Assembly (NCBI RefSeq): GCF_004339745.1
Contig: NZ_SMGP01000003.1
Location: forward strand, 992,001-1,056,000
DNA from: Paraburkholderia sp. BL9I2N2
GTDB taxonomy: Bacteria > Pseudomonadota > Gammaproteobacteria > Burkholderiales > Burkholderiaceae
Length of the DNA: 64,000 nucleotides
Direction: 5' to 3'
Shown here: positions 18,534 to 26,970 of the stretch, piece after piece
Position numbering within the stretch: position 1 is the first letter of the stretch
How the letters are laid out: each line of letters starts with the position of its first letter
Translations under genes and position numbers: made by a program
Notes under the pieces: generated by a model
What the model saw: only the letters and a program-made list of their open reading frames with translations
Database searches by the model: none
Told to the model about the DNA's origin: nothing

Positions 18534-19916
18534 ATGAAGAACCTGGGCGAGCATGCGATCGTGATCGGCGCCAGCATGGGTGGGCTCCTGGCCGCCCGCG
18601 TGCTGTCGGATTTCTATACCACAGTCACCTTGCTCGAACGCGATGCGTTTCCGGCAGCAGACACACCGCGCAAGGGCGTGCCACAGGGTCGTCATACCCA
18701 TGGGCTCCTTGCGCGCGGCAGCGCGATACTCGAGGAATTCTTCCCGGGATACAACGCCGAGGTCGTTGCCCAAAGCGGCGGCTTGATCGGTGATGTCGCC
18801 AACGATGTGATCTGGATAGGTCGCAACGTCAGGCTTGCTAACGGCACGAGCGACCTGATCGGTCTGCTTGCGAGCCGTCCCGTGCTCGAAGGCCATCTAC
18901 GCCGACGGCTCCTCGGATTGCCGAACGTGCGCGCCATAGAAAGTTGCGCTGTGCGTGGCCTTGCCACCGACCCCGTTCGCAGGAGCGTGACCGGTGTGCG
19001 CATATGTGTCGAGGGCAAGCCGGAAGAGACCTTCAACGCGGACCTTGTCGTTGATGCGACTGGCCGTGGCTCATCCAGTGCGGCGTGGCTTGAAGCACTC
19101 GGCTACCAACCTCCCGCCAATGAGAAGGTCGAGATCGGCATCTGCTACACGACCCGTACCTATCGACGTCGGCCTACTGATCTTGACGGCAAGCACGGTA
19201 TTGTTGTCGCCGGTAGTGCGCCGAACTGGCGCAATGGTGTCCTGCTCGCGCAGGACAACGACAGCTGGATCGTCAGTGCCGGCGGTTTTCTCGGCGACGA
19301 CGCACCGGACAACGACCAGGGCTTTCTCGCGTATCTGGCGACGCTGCCGACCATGGAGATTCACGACGTTGTCGCAAGAGCGGAACCGCTAACCGATTAC
19401 AAGCACTACCGCTACGCCTGCAGCCTGCGCCGGCGGTACGAGAAGCTTGCACGCTTCCCCGGGAACTACCTGGTTTTTGGTGACGCCATCTGCAGCTTCA
19501 ATCCGGTCTACGGGCAGGGCATGACCGTCGCGGCAGAGGAAGCGCTGACGCTGCAGCGGTGCCTGCGCGCGGGCTCGAATGAGCTTGCGCCTCGATTCTT
19601 CCGGGCGGCCGCGAAGATCGTCGATATTCCGTGGGACATCGCCGTTGGCAACGACCTCCGCCATCCACAGGTCAAGGGCGCGCGCCCGCCGATGCTACGT
19701 TTCATCAACTGGTACATTGGCAAGCTTCACCTTGCCGCAACGCGCGACAGCGCGCTGGCGACGGCGTTTCTGAAGGTTGTCAACCTGATGATGCCGCCGT
19801 CGTCGCTGCTCAGCCCTGCGATCGCCAGGCGGGTCTGGCAGGGCAACCGGAGGCCTGTGCTATCGGCTCGCTCGCCCGCAATCGAAGCAGCAAGGCGAAA
19901 TAGCGCATCGTCGTGA
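18534..19916 (+). CDS. FAD-dependent oxidoreductase, UbiH/PHBH-like fold
   Basis: 460 residues. The N-terminal dinucleotide-binding motif is VIGASMGGLLAARVLSDFY ending in LLERD, and the second FAD motif is NYLVFGDAICSFNPVYGQGM. These define the 2-polyprenyl-6-methoxyphenol hydroxylase/p-hydroxybenzoate hydroxylase group of flavin monooxygenases and related halogenase-like enzymes; QGRHTHGLLARG is typical of a subfamily next to regulators or hydrolases. GGAGG eight bases before the ATG at 18534 fixes the start. Divergent from the SARP-hydrolase gene and otherwise isolated, so the two may form a one-enzyme, one-sensor unit. Substrate unknown. Confidence 0.88.
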   Translation: MKNLGEHAIVIGASMGGLLAARVLSDFYTTVTLLERDAFPAADTPRKGVPQGRHTHGLLARGSAILEEFFPGYNAEVVAQSGGLIGDVANDVIWIGRNVRLANGTSDLIGLLASRPVLEGHLRRRLLGLPNVRAIESCAVRGLATDPVRRSVTGVRICVEGKPEETFNADLVVDATGRGSSSAAWLEALGYQPPANEKVEIGICYTTRTYRRRPTDLDGKHGIVVAGSAPNWRNGVLLAQDNDSWIVSAGGFLGDDAPDNDQGFLAYLATLPTMEIHDVVARAEPLTDYKHYRYACSLRRRYEKLARFPGNYLVFGDAICSFNPVYGQGMTVAAEEALTLQRCLRAGSNELAPRFFRAAAKIVDIPWDIAVGNDLRHPQVKGARPPMLRFINWYIGKLHLAATRDSALATAFLKVVNLMMPPSSLLSPAIARRVWQGNRRPVLSARSPAIEAARRNSASS

Positions 19917-20321
19917 CCGGGCATCACGGTTGACCGGCGCAGGCGTCTAACGCGCGCTCGTCACGAACGTTTGCCACGGCCGACAAGCGAAAGGCAATCT
20001 CGCGCGAGCGAATGGCCGTTGGACTTTTGCAAGCGGTCGTTGCCGGTCGCGATGACGAACAGCACATGAGGGTCGAGAAGGCTCATTCGTCAATAACGAA
20101 AGCTGACAGTCGCCGACACCTGGTCGCGAATGTCGGCAAAGCGACCTGCAACGGCCGCACGTTCCTGATCGGCCACGAATGTCGCCGGGCACAAGGCCGT
20201 CAGCATCCGGGCCGTCAGAACGGCTCATTTTTTTGGATGATGATGACAACTCCGAGGACAGTCTCCCCTCCCTTATAATCCCCGCATTGACAGTGATTTC
20301 ATCGGCGGAGAGCCCCACTTT
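19917..20321. other. Intergenic region with one -10-like element
   Basis: No convincing gene on either strand. A TATAAT at 20274-20279 lies about 40 bases before the next start codon and is the likely -10 of the following gene; no good -35 was seen. Confidence 0.5.
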
Positions 20322-21680
20322 ATGAGTCAGCCAAATGGGCGATATCCGGGATCGCGAGGCAAGGGTCCGCGTCAATCGCGCCAACCCTCAAATACGACAT
20401 CCCACCGACAGAACAAGCCATACGTAAAAACGCCGCCCGCGCGAGACCCAGCCCAGACGGCGTCCATTTTCAAAACGCGTTCGTTTAAATGGCTTGTCGA
20501 CGCGGTGGGCGCGGAGAACATCGCACTGGGACTCGAATCCAACCTGGCGCGCGTGGCCGAGTTGATCAACGGCGAGAGATTCACACCCGAGACGGCTTTC
20601 CACATTGAAACGACGCTCGGTCTACCCGACGGGTTTTTCGATCAACCCAATCCTGCGCTCACTTCCGAAACGATCAGTCGTTTGAGGGCGCCGCTCAACT
20701 TTATTCGCGCGAATGCTGAGCCAGAATCGGCGGACGGGCAGCCAGTGGAACCGGCTCCTGCAGTACTGGCGAATCACCACCCTACCCCCACTGACCGTTT
20801 GCCCAGGAAATCAGAAATGCCAAAGAGAACCGATGGCGACTCGCCACAGGCCGTCGCGAAGCGCAACCCTGCAGCGGCAAGAACTGCCACGGCTCCCTCG
20901 TCGAAACCGGCATCAGCGAAAGCCAAAGCGTCTATGAAGTCCGGGGCCCAGCAATCCTTGCCGTTGACCGACGTGGCGGCTCTGCAAAACATTCGTCGCG
21001 CAAACCTGCACGTACTAACGTCCCGTAAGGGATCGAAGGTGCGGCTCAGCGCAGTAGTGAATATCAGCGCCTCCAATCTAGACAATCGTCTGTATGGACA
21101 GAAGCGCATGGACGACGCTGAAGCCAACCGTTTCACCGAACGCCTTGGGTTGCCGACTGCCTGGCTGGACGTTCCGCGTTCAGTCTCAGACATTCCTGAG
21201 TCTGTCTCGGCTCTGCTTGATCCGCTGTCGGGTCGATCTGCATCTGATCAGCAGGAGCTTCCTGCCGCGAAAAGGCCGGAAGCGGTGGTGGCAAGAAAAT
21301 CCGCGACAAGAAAGGCAAAAGCCGCGAGCAACCGACACGCCCAACCGCCCGAGGCGGATCACCCCAGCGGCAGCGTCGTTACGAAGGCAGTCGTGGAGCA
21401 ACAGGATCCGGGACTTCCGCATGCCTCCGATCTGGCAATCCAGCAAACTGTCGACAGCGATTTCCCGCCGTCCGCCTCCCACCAGCAACCTGCGGCGGCT
21501 TCCATCACAGAGGTCATCGCGGAGCCGCGCCGTTCTGCTCCCGTGACCAGCCTTGGCGATCTGATCGGTATTGAACCGATCGCAGAGGCGCTGATCAAGA
21601 CGCTCGCAGGTAAGGCACGAACCGGTCGTCTTGACGAAATGAAAGCGCTGGAACTATTGCGACAGATCGTGTCGCTCTGA
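20322..21680 (+). CDS. Two HTH-like domains joined by low-complexity linkers; unknown function
   Basis: 452 residues, no enzyme motif. Residues about 48-110 (FKWLVDAVGAENIALGLESN; FHIETTLGLPDGFFDQPNP) and about 205-280 (LQNIRRANLHVLTSRKGSKV; RFTERLGLPTAWLDVPRS) look like two diverged copies of one lambda-repressor-like helical domain, each ending in a GLPxxxxD-type turn. Between and after them are long Ala/Pro/Lys/Ser-rich stretches with basic patches, likely disordered. A short helical C-terminus (EPIAEALIKTLAGKARTGRLDEMKALELL) closes the protein. It fits a nucleoid-associated or regulatory DNA-binding protein. GGAGAG lies 11 bases before the ATG. Isolated gene; function unknown. Confidence 0.7.
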   Translation: MSQPNGRYPGSRGKGPRQSRQPSNTTSHRQNKPYVKTPPARDPAQTASIFKTRSFKWLVDAVGAENIALGLESNLARVAELINGERFTPETAFHIETTLGLPDGFFDQPNPALTSETISRLRAPLNFIRANAEPESADGQPVEPAPAVLANHHPTPTDRLPRKSEMPKRTDGDSPQAVAKRNPAAARTATAPSSKPASAKAKASMKSGAQQSLPLTDVAALQNIRRANLHVLTSRKGSKVRLSAVVNISASNLDNRLYGQKRMDDAEANRFTERLGLPTAWLDVPRSVSDIPESVSALLDPLSGRSASDQQELPAAKRPEAVVARKSATRKAKAASNRHAQPPEADHPSGSVVTKAVVEQQDPGLPHASDLAIQQTVDSDFPPSASHQQPAAASITEVIAEPRRSAPVTSLGDLIGIEPIAEALIKTLAGKARTGRLDEMKALELLRQIVSL

Positions 21681-22154
21681 CCTGAACGGGAGTTGACCGG
21701 AATTTTGCGGCGGGCGCGCTGCCAGGTTCGCCCTTGATTTCAATGCATTTTGTGACGGCAAGTTGATCCTGGCTTGATGCGGACTGCGAGGCGGTCCCGC
21801 TAAAATACCTCACCAAATCAGGCGCTTCCTGTCTGCCGTTTGCCCCCTTCCCGTTTTGCTCGCTCCGCCGAAGTTTTCGCATGCCGGAGTGACGCCTGCC
21901 CTGCACTCGGCGTGCGGAACTCTAGTCGTGTCGAGCCGATGGAGATTATTGCCGTTCAAGCTAACCGCCGTTGCTTCGCATCCAGGTCAGCGACGCCCGG
22001 CAGCAAATGATGCGCAATGCGTCCGATCGGGAAATCGAAAGTTCCGCGCAGGTTGATACTTTCGAGATCTGCCAGCGGCACGACCTCGATCTTTTGCCGA
22101 TTGACATGAATTCAATCATTGATCTCTCTGGCAAACGCGGACTGAACGTCGGGC
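21681..22154. other. Intergenic region, nothing recognised
   Basis: About 470 bases between the HTH-like protein and the end of the ribitol operon. Short frames on both strands have no ribosome site and no familiar composition. I see no terminator or repeat. Confidence 0.4.
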
Positions 22155-23798
22155 CTAGCGAATTTCCCTGGCCACGGTCTGCAACTGCCTGAAGGCGCGA
22201 TACCGCGCCTCGTGCAATGCCGCAATGTCACCCGTGTCCGACTCGTAGATCCTACCGATCTGCGACATTCTGGCCATCGCCGAGCGTACGTCGTCGAACA
22301 GGCCGCCAGCCACGCCGCCCAGGATCGCCGCGCCCAGCAGCACGGGTTCTTCCGCCCGCGTCGCAAGCACGGGCTTTCCCGTCGCATCGGCGAGCAGTTG
22401 CCGAACGAGATCGAGTCGCCCCGCGCCGCCGCTGATCACCACCCGCTCGATCGGTGCACCGGCCATCGCCTGTGCTTCGATGATCTGGCGAAGGCCGTAA
22501 CCGATACTGCAAATGCCGGCAATGTAGAGGGCGACCAGACTGTTCAGGTCGTCCTCCATTCCAAGGCCCGCAATCACGGCTCTTGCGTGTGGGTCGGCCA
22601 GCGGGGCACGGTTTCCCAGAAACTCCGGGACGACATGCAGGCCGTTGGCCAGCAACGCCGCGCCCGACAGGCTGTCCGCCGCCTGCGCCGCGAGACCGGC
22701 GAGCATCACCGGCAGTGGGTGGCCCTCGTGCTCTGCGCGACGTCGGACGTCTGGGGCAGCGGGGTGCATCGAAAGCAGTCGTTCGATCGCCGCGCCCGCT
22801 ACCGATTGGCCGCCCTCGTTGAGCCATGCATCCGGCACCATCGCCGAAAAATAAGGCCCCCACACGCCGGGCACGAAGACCGGACTGCGGGTCGTGGTCA
22901 TCGTGCACGATGAGGTGCCGAAGACGTAAGCGAGGCAGGACTCGGGCTCGCCGTCGGCGCCGACCGTGCCGATCCCCCCGGCATGGGCATCGATCACGCC
23001 CGTGGCGACCGGCGTTCCGGTTCGCAGGCCGAGCTGCGCGGCGGCGTCTTCGGTCAGTCCGCTGCCCAACGGCGTACCCGGGTCGACGACCGTCTGGCCG
23101 ATGCGCGCAAAAGCCTCGTCCGCCAGCACGCCGAGGCCGATGCTCCGAAAGTAACTCTCGTCCCAGCGCCGCTCGTGCGCCAGATAAGTCCATTTGCAGG
23201 TGACCGTGCAGGTGGATCTCGACAAGTCCCCGGTCGCGCGCCAGGTCAGGAAGTCGGTCAGGTCGAAAAACTGCCACGCCGCCTCGAACACGCCCGGCCT
23301 GTTTTCGAGGAGCCACAGCAGCTTCGGTGTTTCCATTTCCGGCGAGATCTTGCCGCCGACAAACTTCAGCACCTCGTGGCCCGTCGTATTGATGCGCTCC
23401 GCCTGTGCCACGGCGCGGTGATCCATCCAGACGATGATGTCGCGCTCGGCTTGCTCGGAAGGGCCCACGGGCAGGGGCCGGCCGCCCTCGCCCAGCACGA
23501 CGAGCGAGCAGGTGGCGTCGAAGCCGATGCCGGCGACCTGATCGGGCGAGACGGCGGCCTGCGACAGCGCATCCTTCACGGAATCGCAGACGGCGGTCCA
23601 GATTTCGCCGCTCGACTGTTCGACGATGGAGCCGCTTGCATGGAACAGTGTGATGTCACGCCTGGCCGAGGCCACCATGCGACCGGCAAGGTCGAAGATT
23701 CCAGCCCGGGCGCTGCCCGTGCCCACATCCACCCCGATGACATGGAGCGCATCGCGTGCGCTGTCTGTCGCGCCGGAGGTCGAGTTTTCTGATGTCAT
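22155..23798 (-). CDS. rbtK: FGGY-family pentulose kinase (D-ribulokinase type)
   Basis: 547 residues, the length of the FGGY pentulose-kinase subgroup. The phosphate-1 motif HVIGVDVGTGSARAGIFDLA is at the amino end, catalytic-region blocks include GVIDAHAGGIGTVG, and the adenosine-binding motif is VVISGGAGRLDLVRQLLADA. With ribitol dehydrogenase next door it should phosphorylate D-ribulose to D-ribulose 5-phosphate, feeding the pentose phosphate pathway. The ATG at 23798 gives the family length; the upstream extension in frame is not conserved in character. Last gene of the operon, 98 bases after ribitol dehydrogenase. Confidence 0.9.
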   Translation of the reverse strand: MTSENSTSGATDSARDALHVIGVDVGTGSARAGIFDLAGRMVASARRDITLFHASGSIVEQSSGEIWTAVCDSVKDALSQAAVSPDQVAGIGFDATCSLVVLGEGGRPLPVGPSEQAERDIIVWMDHRAVAQAERINTTGHEVLKFVGGKISPEMETPKLLWLLENRPGVFEAAWQFFDLTDFLTWRATGDLSRSTCTVTCKWTYLAHERRWDESYFRSIGLGVLADEAFARIGQTVVDPGTPLGSGLTEDAAAQLGLRTGTPVATGVIDAHAGGIGTVGADGEPESCLAYVFGTSSCTMTTTRSPVFVPGVWGPYFSAMVPDAWLNEGGQSVAGAAIERLLSMHPAAPDVRRRAEHEGHPLPVMLAGLAAQAADSLSGAALLANGLHVVPEFLGNRAPLADPHARAVIAGLGMEDDLNSLVALYIAGICSIGYGLRQIIEAQAMAGAPIERVVISGGAGRLDLVRQLLADATGKPVLATRAEEPVLLGAAILGGVAGGLFDDVRSAMARMSQIGRIYESDTGDIAALHEARYRAFRQLQTVAREIR

Positions 23799-23896
23799 AG
23801 CTCGCTGCCTGGTCACTGTCTGCTCATTGCCTTTTTGGGGGAGGCGTTCCATGTTGACGGCGAGCCACACGACCGCGCCCGCGTCTGGCACGCATT

Positions 23897-24625
23897 TCAG
23901 AGATCGACGTTGTTTGGAAGAATCACGAGATCGCGGATGGTCACGTTGCGCGGCCGCGTCAGCATGAAGAGCACCGCATCGGCGACCTCCCTGGCCTGCA
24001 TCAGGCTGCCCGAAGCGAGCGCTTCGTCCATCTTCGCCTTCGGCCAGTCGTCGAGCAGTGCGGTGACGACCGGGCCCGGGGCCACCGCGCCGACCCGCAC
24101 ACCATGCTTGGCGAGCTGGCGCCGGGTCGTGTGGACAAAGGCCTGCACCGCAAATTTGGACGCGGTGTAGATCGGCTCCCACACGACCGGGACGATGCCC
24201 GCGATGGAACTGGTAAAGATAATGTCACCCGATTTCTGCGCGACCATGTGCGGCAGCACGGCGTGGACCGATCGGAACGCGGCATTGACGTTCAGGTTCA
24301 GTACGCGATCCCACTCGTCCGGATTTCCATCCACGACATCGCCGCCGACGTAGGCGCCGGCGTTGGCATGGAAGATATCGAGGCCGCCGGCCAGCTCGAG
24401 GATTCTCGGCAGCATCGCGGATACCTCCGACGGCTGCAACAGATCCACGGCCAGCGGCAGTGCGTTCGGCCCCAGTTCTGCGCACAGTTGCACGAGCCTG
24501 TCTTTCGCACGGTCGATCAGAACGACCTTTGCGCCTTCCGCGAGCAGGGTGCGCGCGCACTCCAGGCCGATGCCCGATGCCGCGCCCGTGATGGCGGCAA
24601 CTTTTCCTTTCATGGATTCACTCAT
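23897..24625 (-). CDS. rbtD: Ribitol 2-dehydrogenase, short-chain dehydrogenase family
   Basis: 242 residues. The Rossmann motif is AAITGAASGIGLECARTLL, NAG of the central strand is present in FHANAGAYVGG, and the catalytic Ser-Tyr-Lys set is in FTSSIAGIVPVVWEPIYTASK. The segment GPVVTALLDDWPKAKMDEAL and the end VILPNNVDL match what I remember of the ribitol dehydrogenase of Klebsiella, so the specific call is stronger than for most SDRs. It oxidises ribitol to D-ribulose with NAD. AGGAGA lies nine bases before the ATG. A duplicated hairpin separates it from the permease gene upstream. Confidence 0.92.
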   Translation of the reverse strand: MSESMKGKVAAITGAASGIGLECARTLLAEGAKVVLIDRAKDRLVQLCAELGPNALPLAVDLLQPSEVSAMLPRILELAGGLDIFHANAGAYVGGDVVDGNPDEWDRVLNLNVNAAFRSVHAVLPHMVAQKSGDIIFTSSIAGIVPVVWEPIYTASKFAVQAFVHTTRRQLAKHGVRVGAVAPGPVVTALLDDWPKAKMDEALASGSLMQAREVADAVLFMLTRPRNVTIRDLVILPNNVDL

Positions 24626-24640
24626 TGACTGCTCTCCTGT

Positions 24641-24738
24641 GTCGACCGGAGTTAGCGCTTTAGCGCTTACTCCGGTCCCATGCGGTTTGATGGCGGTCGA
24701 CCGGAGTTAGCGCTTTAGCGCTTATTCCGGTCCCATGC
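24641..24738. repeat. Two tandem copies of a 43-base hairpin repeat
   Basis: Copies at 24641-24683 and 24696-24738 differ at one base. Each contains two near-perfect complementary arms (ACCGGAGT, a T-T mismatch, AGCGCT, a two-base loop, then the mirror image) and ends in CCGGTCCCATGC (CCGGTCCCATGC also in copy 2). A partial third copy of the tail (CCCGGTCCCGTGC) follows at about 24741. The pair sits in the operon between the permease and ribitol dehydrogenase genes. It looks like a REP-type dispersed palindrome that could stabilise or punctuate the mRNA; genome-wide copies cannot be checked here. Confidence 0.85.
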
Positions 24739-24778
24739 AACCCCGGTCCCGTGCAAAACGATTGCTGGACTGTTCGAC

Positions 24779-26062
24779 TTACGCGCGACCATGCGAGACG
24801 CGGGACTGCCGGGCAAGCGAGTCGACGATCACCGCGATCGCCAGCACCGCGCCGGTGATCATGAAGCGCAGCGAGGACGACAGGTTCAGCAGCGTCAGGC
24901 CGCTGGCGATAGACTGGATCACGATAATGCCCAGTACTGCGGAATACGCGCTGCCTCGGCCGCCGAACAGGCTGGTGCCGCCGATCACGGCCGCTGCAAT
25001 GGCGTTCAGGTTCACGTCGCCGGTGCCGGCCTGCTGACTGGCCGAGGCGAGCCGTGCCGCGGTCAGCACGCCGCCGAGTGCGGCGAGACTGGCGCACAGT
25101 ACGAAGGCGCTGGTGTAGATGGCGCCGACATTGATGCCTGCCCGTCTCGCAGCCTCGTGATTACCGCCGACCGCGTTCATCGACCGGCCCCAGCGCGTCC
25201 TTGTTAGCGCATAGTCCATCGCGACCGAGAGGCCGAGGAAGATGCCGAACATCAGTGGAACGCCACGTCCCTGGTTGAGGTAGGCAACCACAGCCTCCAA
25301 AAGTACGGTGATGGCCAGGGCGCGCACACAAAGACTGCCCACGGAGGGCGCCGAGAGATTGGATGCACGGCGGCGCTCACGCGTGCGCAGCCCGATCACC
25401 AGCATCACGACACCGGGCACCAGCGCAAAGAGGTACGAAACGACAGCCGGGATGATGATGAGTTGCCCGAGGTTCACCATCGTCGAACCATAGGGGAGGT
25501 TGATCGACCCGGTAGCACCTAGCACATACAGCTGCATCCCGAGGATCGCGAGCAACCCGGCCAGCGTCGCGACGAAACTCGGCATGCCGAGCCGGTTGAG
25601 CAGAAACGCGTACAGGGCGCCGACCACCGCACCGACGACGACCGCGGCGACGATGGCCAGCAGCACCGGCCAGCCGTGGTTGACCCAGAGCATTCCGACG
25701 AGGGCCGAAGCAAAGCCGCTCATCGAACCCACCGACAGGTCGATCTGCCCCACCATCAGCACGCAGACGATCCCCAGCGAGATCACGCCGACCGTCGAGC
25801 AGTCGAACAGCAGGTTGACCAGGTTGTCGGCCGAGAGGAACACCGGGTTCAGGCTGGTGAACACGGTCCAGATGATGATCAGGCCCGCGACGACCGGCAG
25901 CGATCCCAGATCGCCCGAGCGCACCCGCTCGACGAAGGCGGCCACGGTACCGCCGACTCCGGTGGCGTGCTTGACGCGGACATCGCTGCGGTCGAGCAGC
26001 GTGGACGGCTGTGGCGCACCTTGCGGTTCAGGCTGCGAGCCGCCTTGAATATCGTTGCTCAT
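24779..26062 (-). CDS. Sugar ABC transporter permease, XylH/RbsC family
   Basis: 427 residues, about ten or more membrane helices. VCVLMVGQIDLSVGSMSGFA is the signature of the BPD_transp_2 (ribose/xylose-type) permeases, and NAIAAAVIGGTSLFGGRGSAYSAVLG is the conserved C-terminal block. The length and long middle loop (GLRTRERRRASN) fit XylH-like members. The ATG overlaps the ATPase stop as ATGA. Together with the ATPase and binding protein it should import ribitol or a related polyol (inferred from the operon). Confidence 0.93.
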   Translation of the reverse strand: MSNDIQGGSQPEPQGAPQPSTLLDRSDVRVKHATGVGGTVAAFVERVRSGDLGSLPVVAGLIIIWTVFTSLNPVFLSADNLVNLLFDCSTVGVISLGIVCVLMVGQIDLSVGSMSGFASALVGMLWVNHGWPVLLAIVAAVVVGAVVGALYAFLLNRLGMPSFVATLAGLLAILGMQLYVLGATGSINLPYGSTMVNLGQLIIIPAVVSYLFALVPGVVMLVIGLRTRERRRASNLSAPSVGSLCVRALAITVLLEAVVAYLNQGRGVPLMFGIFLGLSVAMDYALTRTRWGRSMNAVGGNHEAARRAGINVGAIYTSAFVLCASLAALGGVLTAARLASASQQAGTGDVNLNAIAAAVIGGTSLFGGRGSAYSAVLGIIVIQSIASGLTLLNLSSSLRFMITGAVLAIAVIVDSLARQSRVSHGRA

Positions 26063-26880
26063 GACGGTTCCTTAGTCTGGGTGCCCTGTTCGGCCTGGCG
26101 TCGGCCGGCGCGACGCGACACGGCGTTCTCCGTGGCGCCGGTGATCGCGGCCACCAGTTCCTGATTCGAGGAATCGGGATAGAAGACGCCATTGTTGCGG
26201 CCCAGCCGCAGCACCACGATCCGGTCCGCCACGGCGCGAACGTCCTCCATGTTGTGGCTGATCATGATCACCGCGTGACCGCGGTCGCGCACCCGCTCGA
26301 TCAGATTCAGCACCTCGGCGGTCTGCGCCACGCCCAAGGCTGCCGTCGGCTCGTCGAGCATGATCAGCTTCGGGTCCAGCAGCAGCGAGCGCGCAATTGC
26401 GACGGTCTGGCGCTGGCCGCCCGAGAGCGACGCAACCACATCGCGCACGCTCGGAATACGCGCCGACAACTCGTTCAGCAGCGTCCAGGCCTTCACCTCC
26501 ATCGCGACCTCGTCGAGGCGCAGCGGATTCAGCTCGCGCCCGAGGTAGATGTTCGCGACGACGTCGAGGTTTTCGCACAACGCCAGGTCCTGGAACACGG
26601 TGGCGATGCCGAGATCGAGCGCCGCGCCCGGATTGGACAGCGTGACCTCCTTGCCGCCGAAGGTAATGGTGCCGGCGCTGGGTTGATGGACCCCGGCTAG
26701 AACTTTCACCAGCGTCGATTTGCCGGCTCCGTTGTCGCCCACCAGGGCGACCACTTCGCCGGCATGCACGTCGAGCTCGATGTCCGTCAAAGCCGAGACC
26801 GCTCCGAAGTGCTTCGAGACGCCGCGCAGGCTCAGCACCAGTTCGCCGCGCCTGGATCGTGTCGTGGAGTTGTCAGTCAT
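26059..26880 (-). CDS. Sugar ABC transporter ATPase, single-domain type
   Basis: 273 residues with one ABC cassette, unlike the duplicated ~500-residue RbsA/XylG type; single-cassette partners such as FrcA are known. Walker A is GDNGAGKST, the signature LSGGQRQTVAIARSL, Walker B LIMLDEPTAALG, and the H-loop ISHNMEDV. Translationally coupled to the permease. A hairpin at 26909-26928 separates it from the binding-protein gene. Confidence 0.93.
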   Translation of the reverse strand: MTDNSTTRSRRGELVLSLRGVSKHFGAVSALTDIELDVHAGEVVALVGDNGAGKSTLVKVLAGVHQPSAGTITFGGKEVTLSNPGAALDLGIATVFQDLALCENLDVVANIYLGRELNPLRLDEVAMEVKAWTLLNELSARIPSVRDVVASLSGGQRQTVAIARSLLLDPKLIMLDEPTAALGVAQTAEVLNLIERVRDRGHAVIMISHNMEDVRAVADRIVVLRLGRNNGVFYPDSSNQELVAAITGATENAVSRRAGRRQAEQGTQTKEPS

Positions 26881-26908
26881 GGGACGGATACCTCATTGAG
26901 AGTAGAGG

Positions 26909-26928
26909 GACCCGGCACGAGCCGGGTC
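26909..26928. terminator. Intra-operon hairpin after the binding-protein gene
   Basis: GACCCGGC and GCCGGGTC form a perfect 8-bp stem around an ACGA loop in the 90-base gap between the binding-protein and ATPase genes. There is no U-run. Such hairpins commonly raise the yield of binding protein relative to the membrane parts by partial termination or mRNA protection. Confidence 0.6.
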
Positions 26929-26970
26929 CGTCGGGCGTTTGCGCCGCATTTGCGTCGGGTATGCGCCGGA

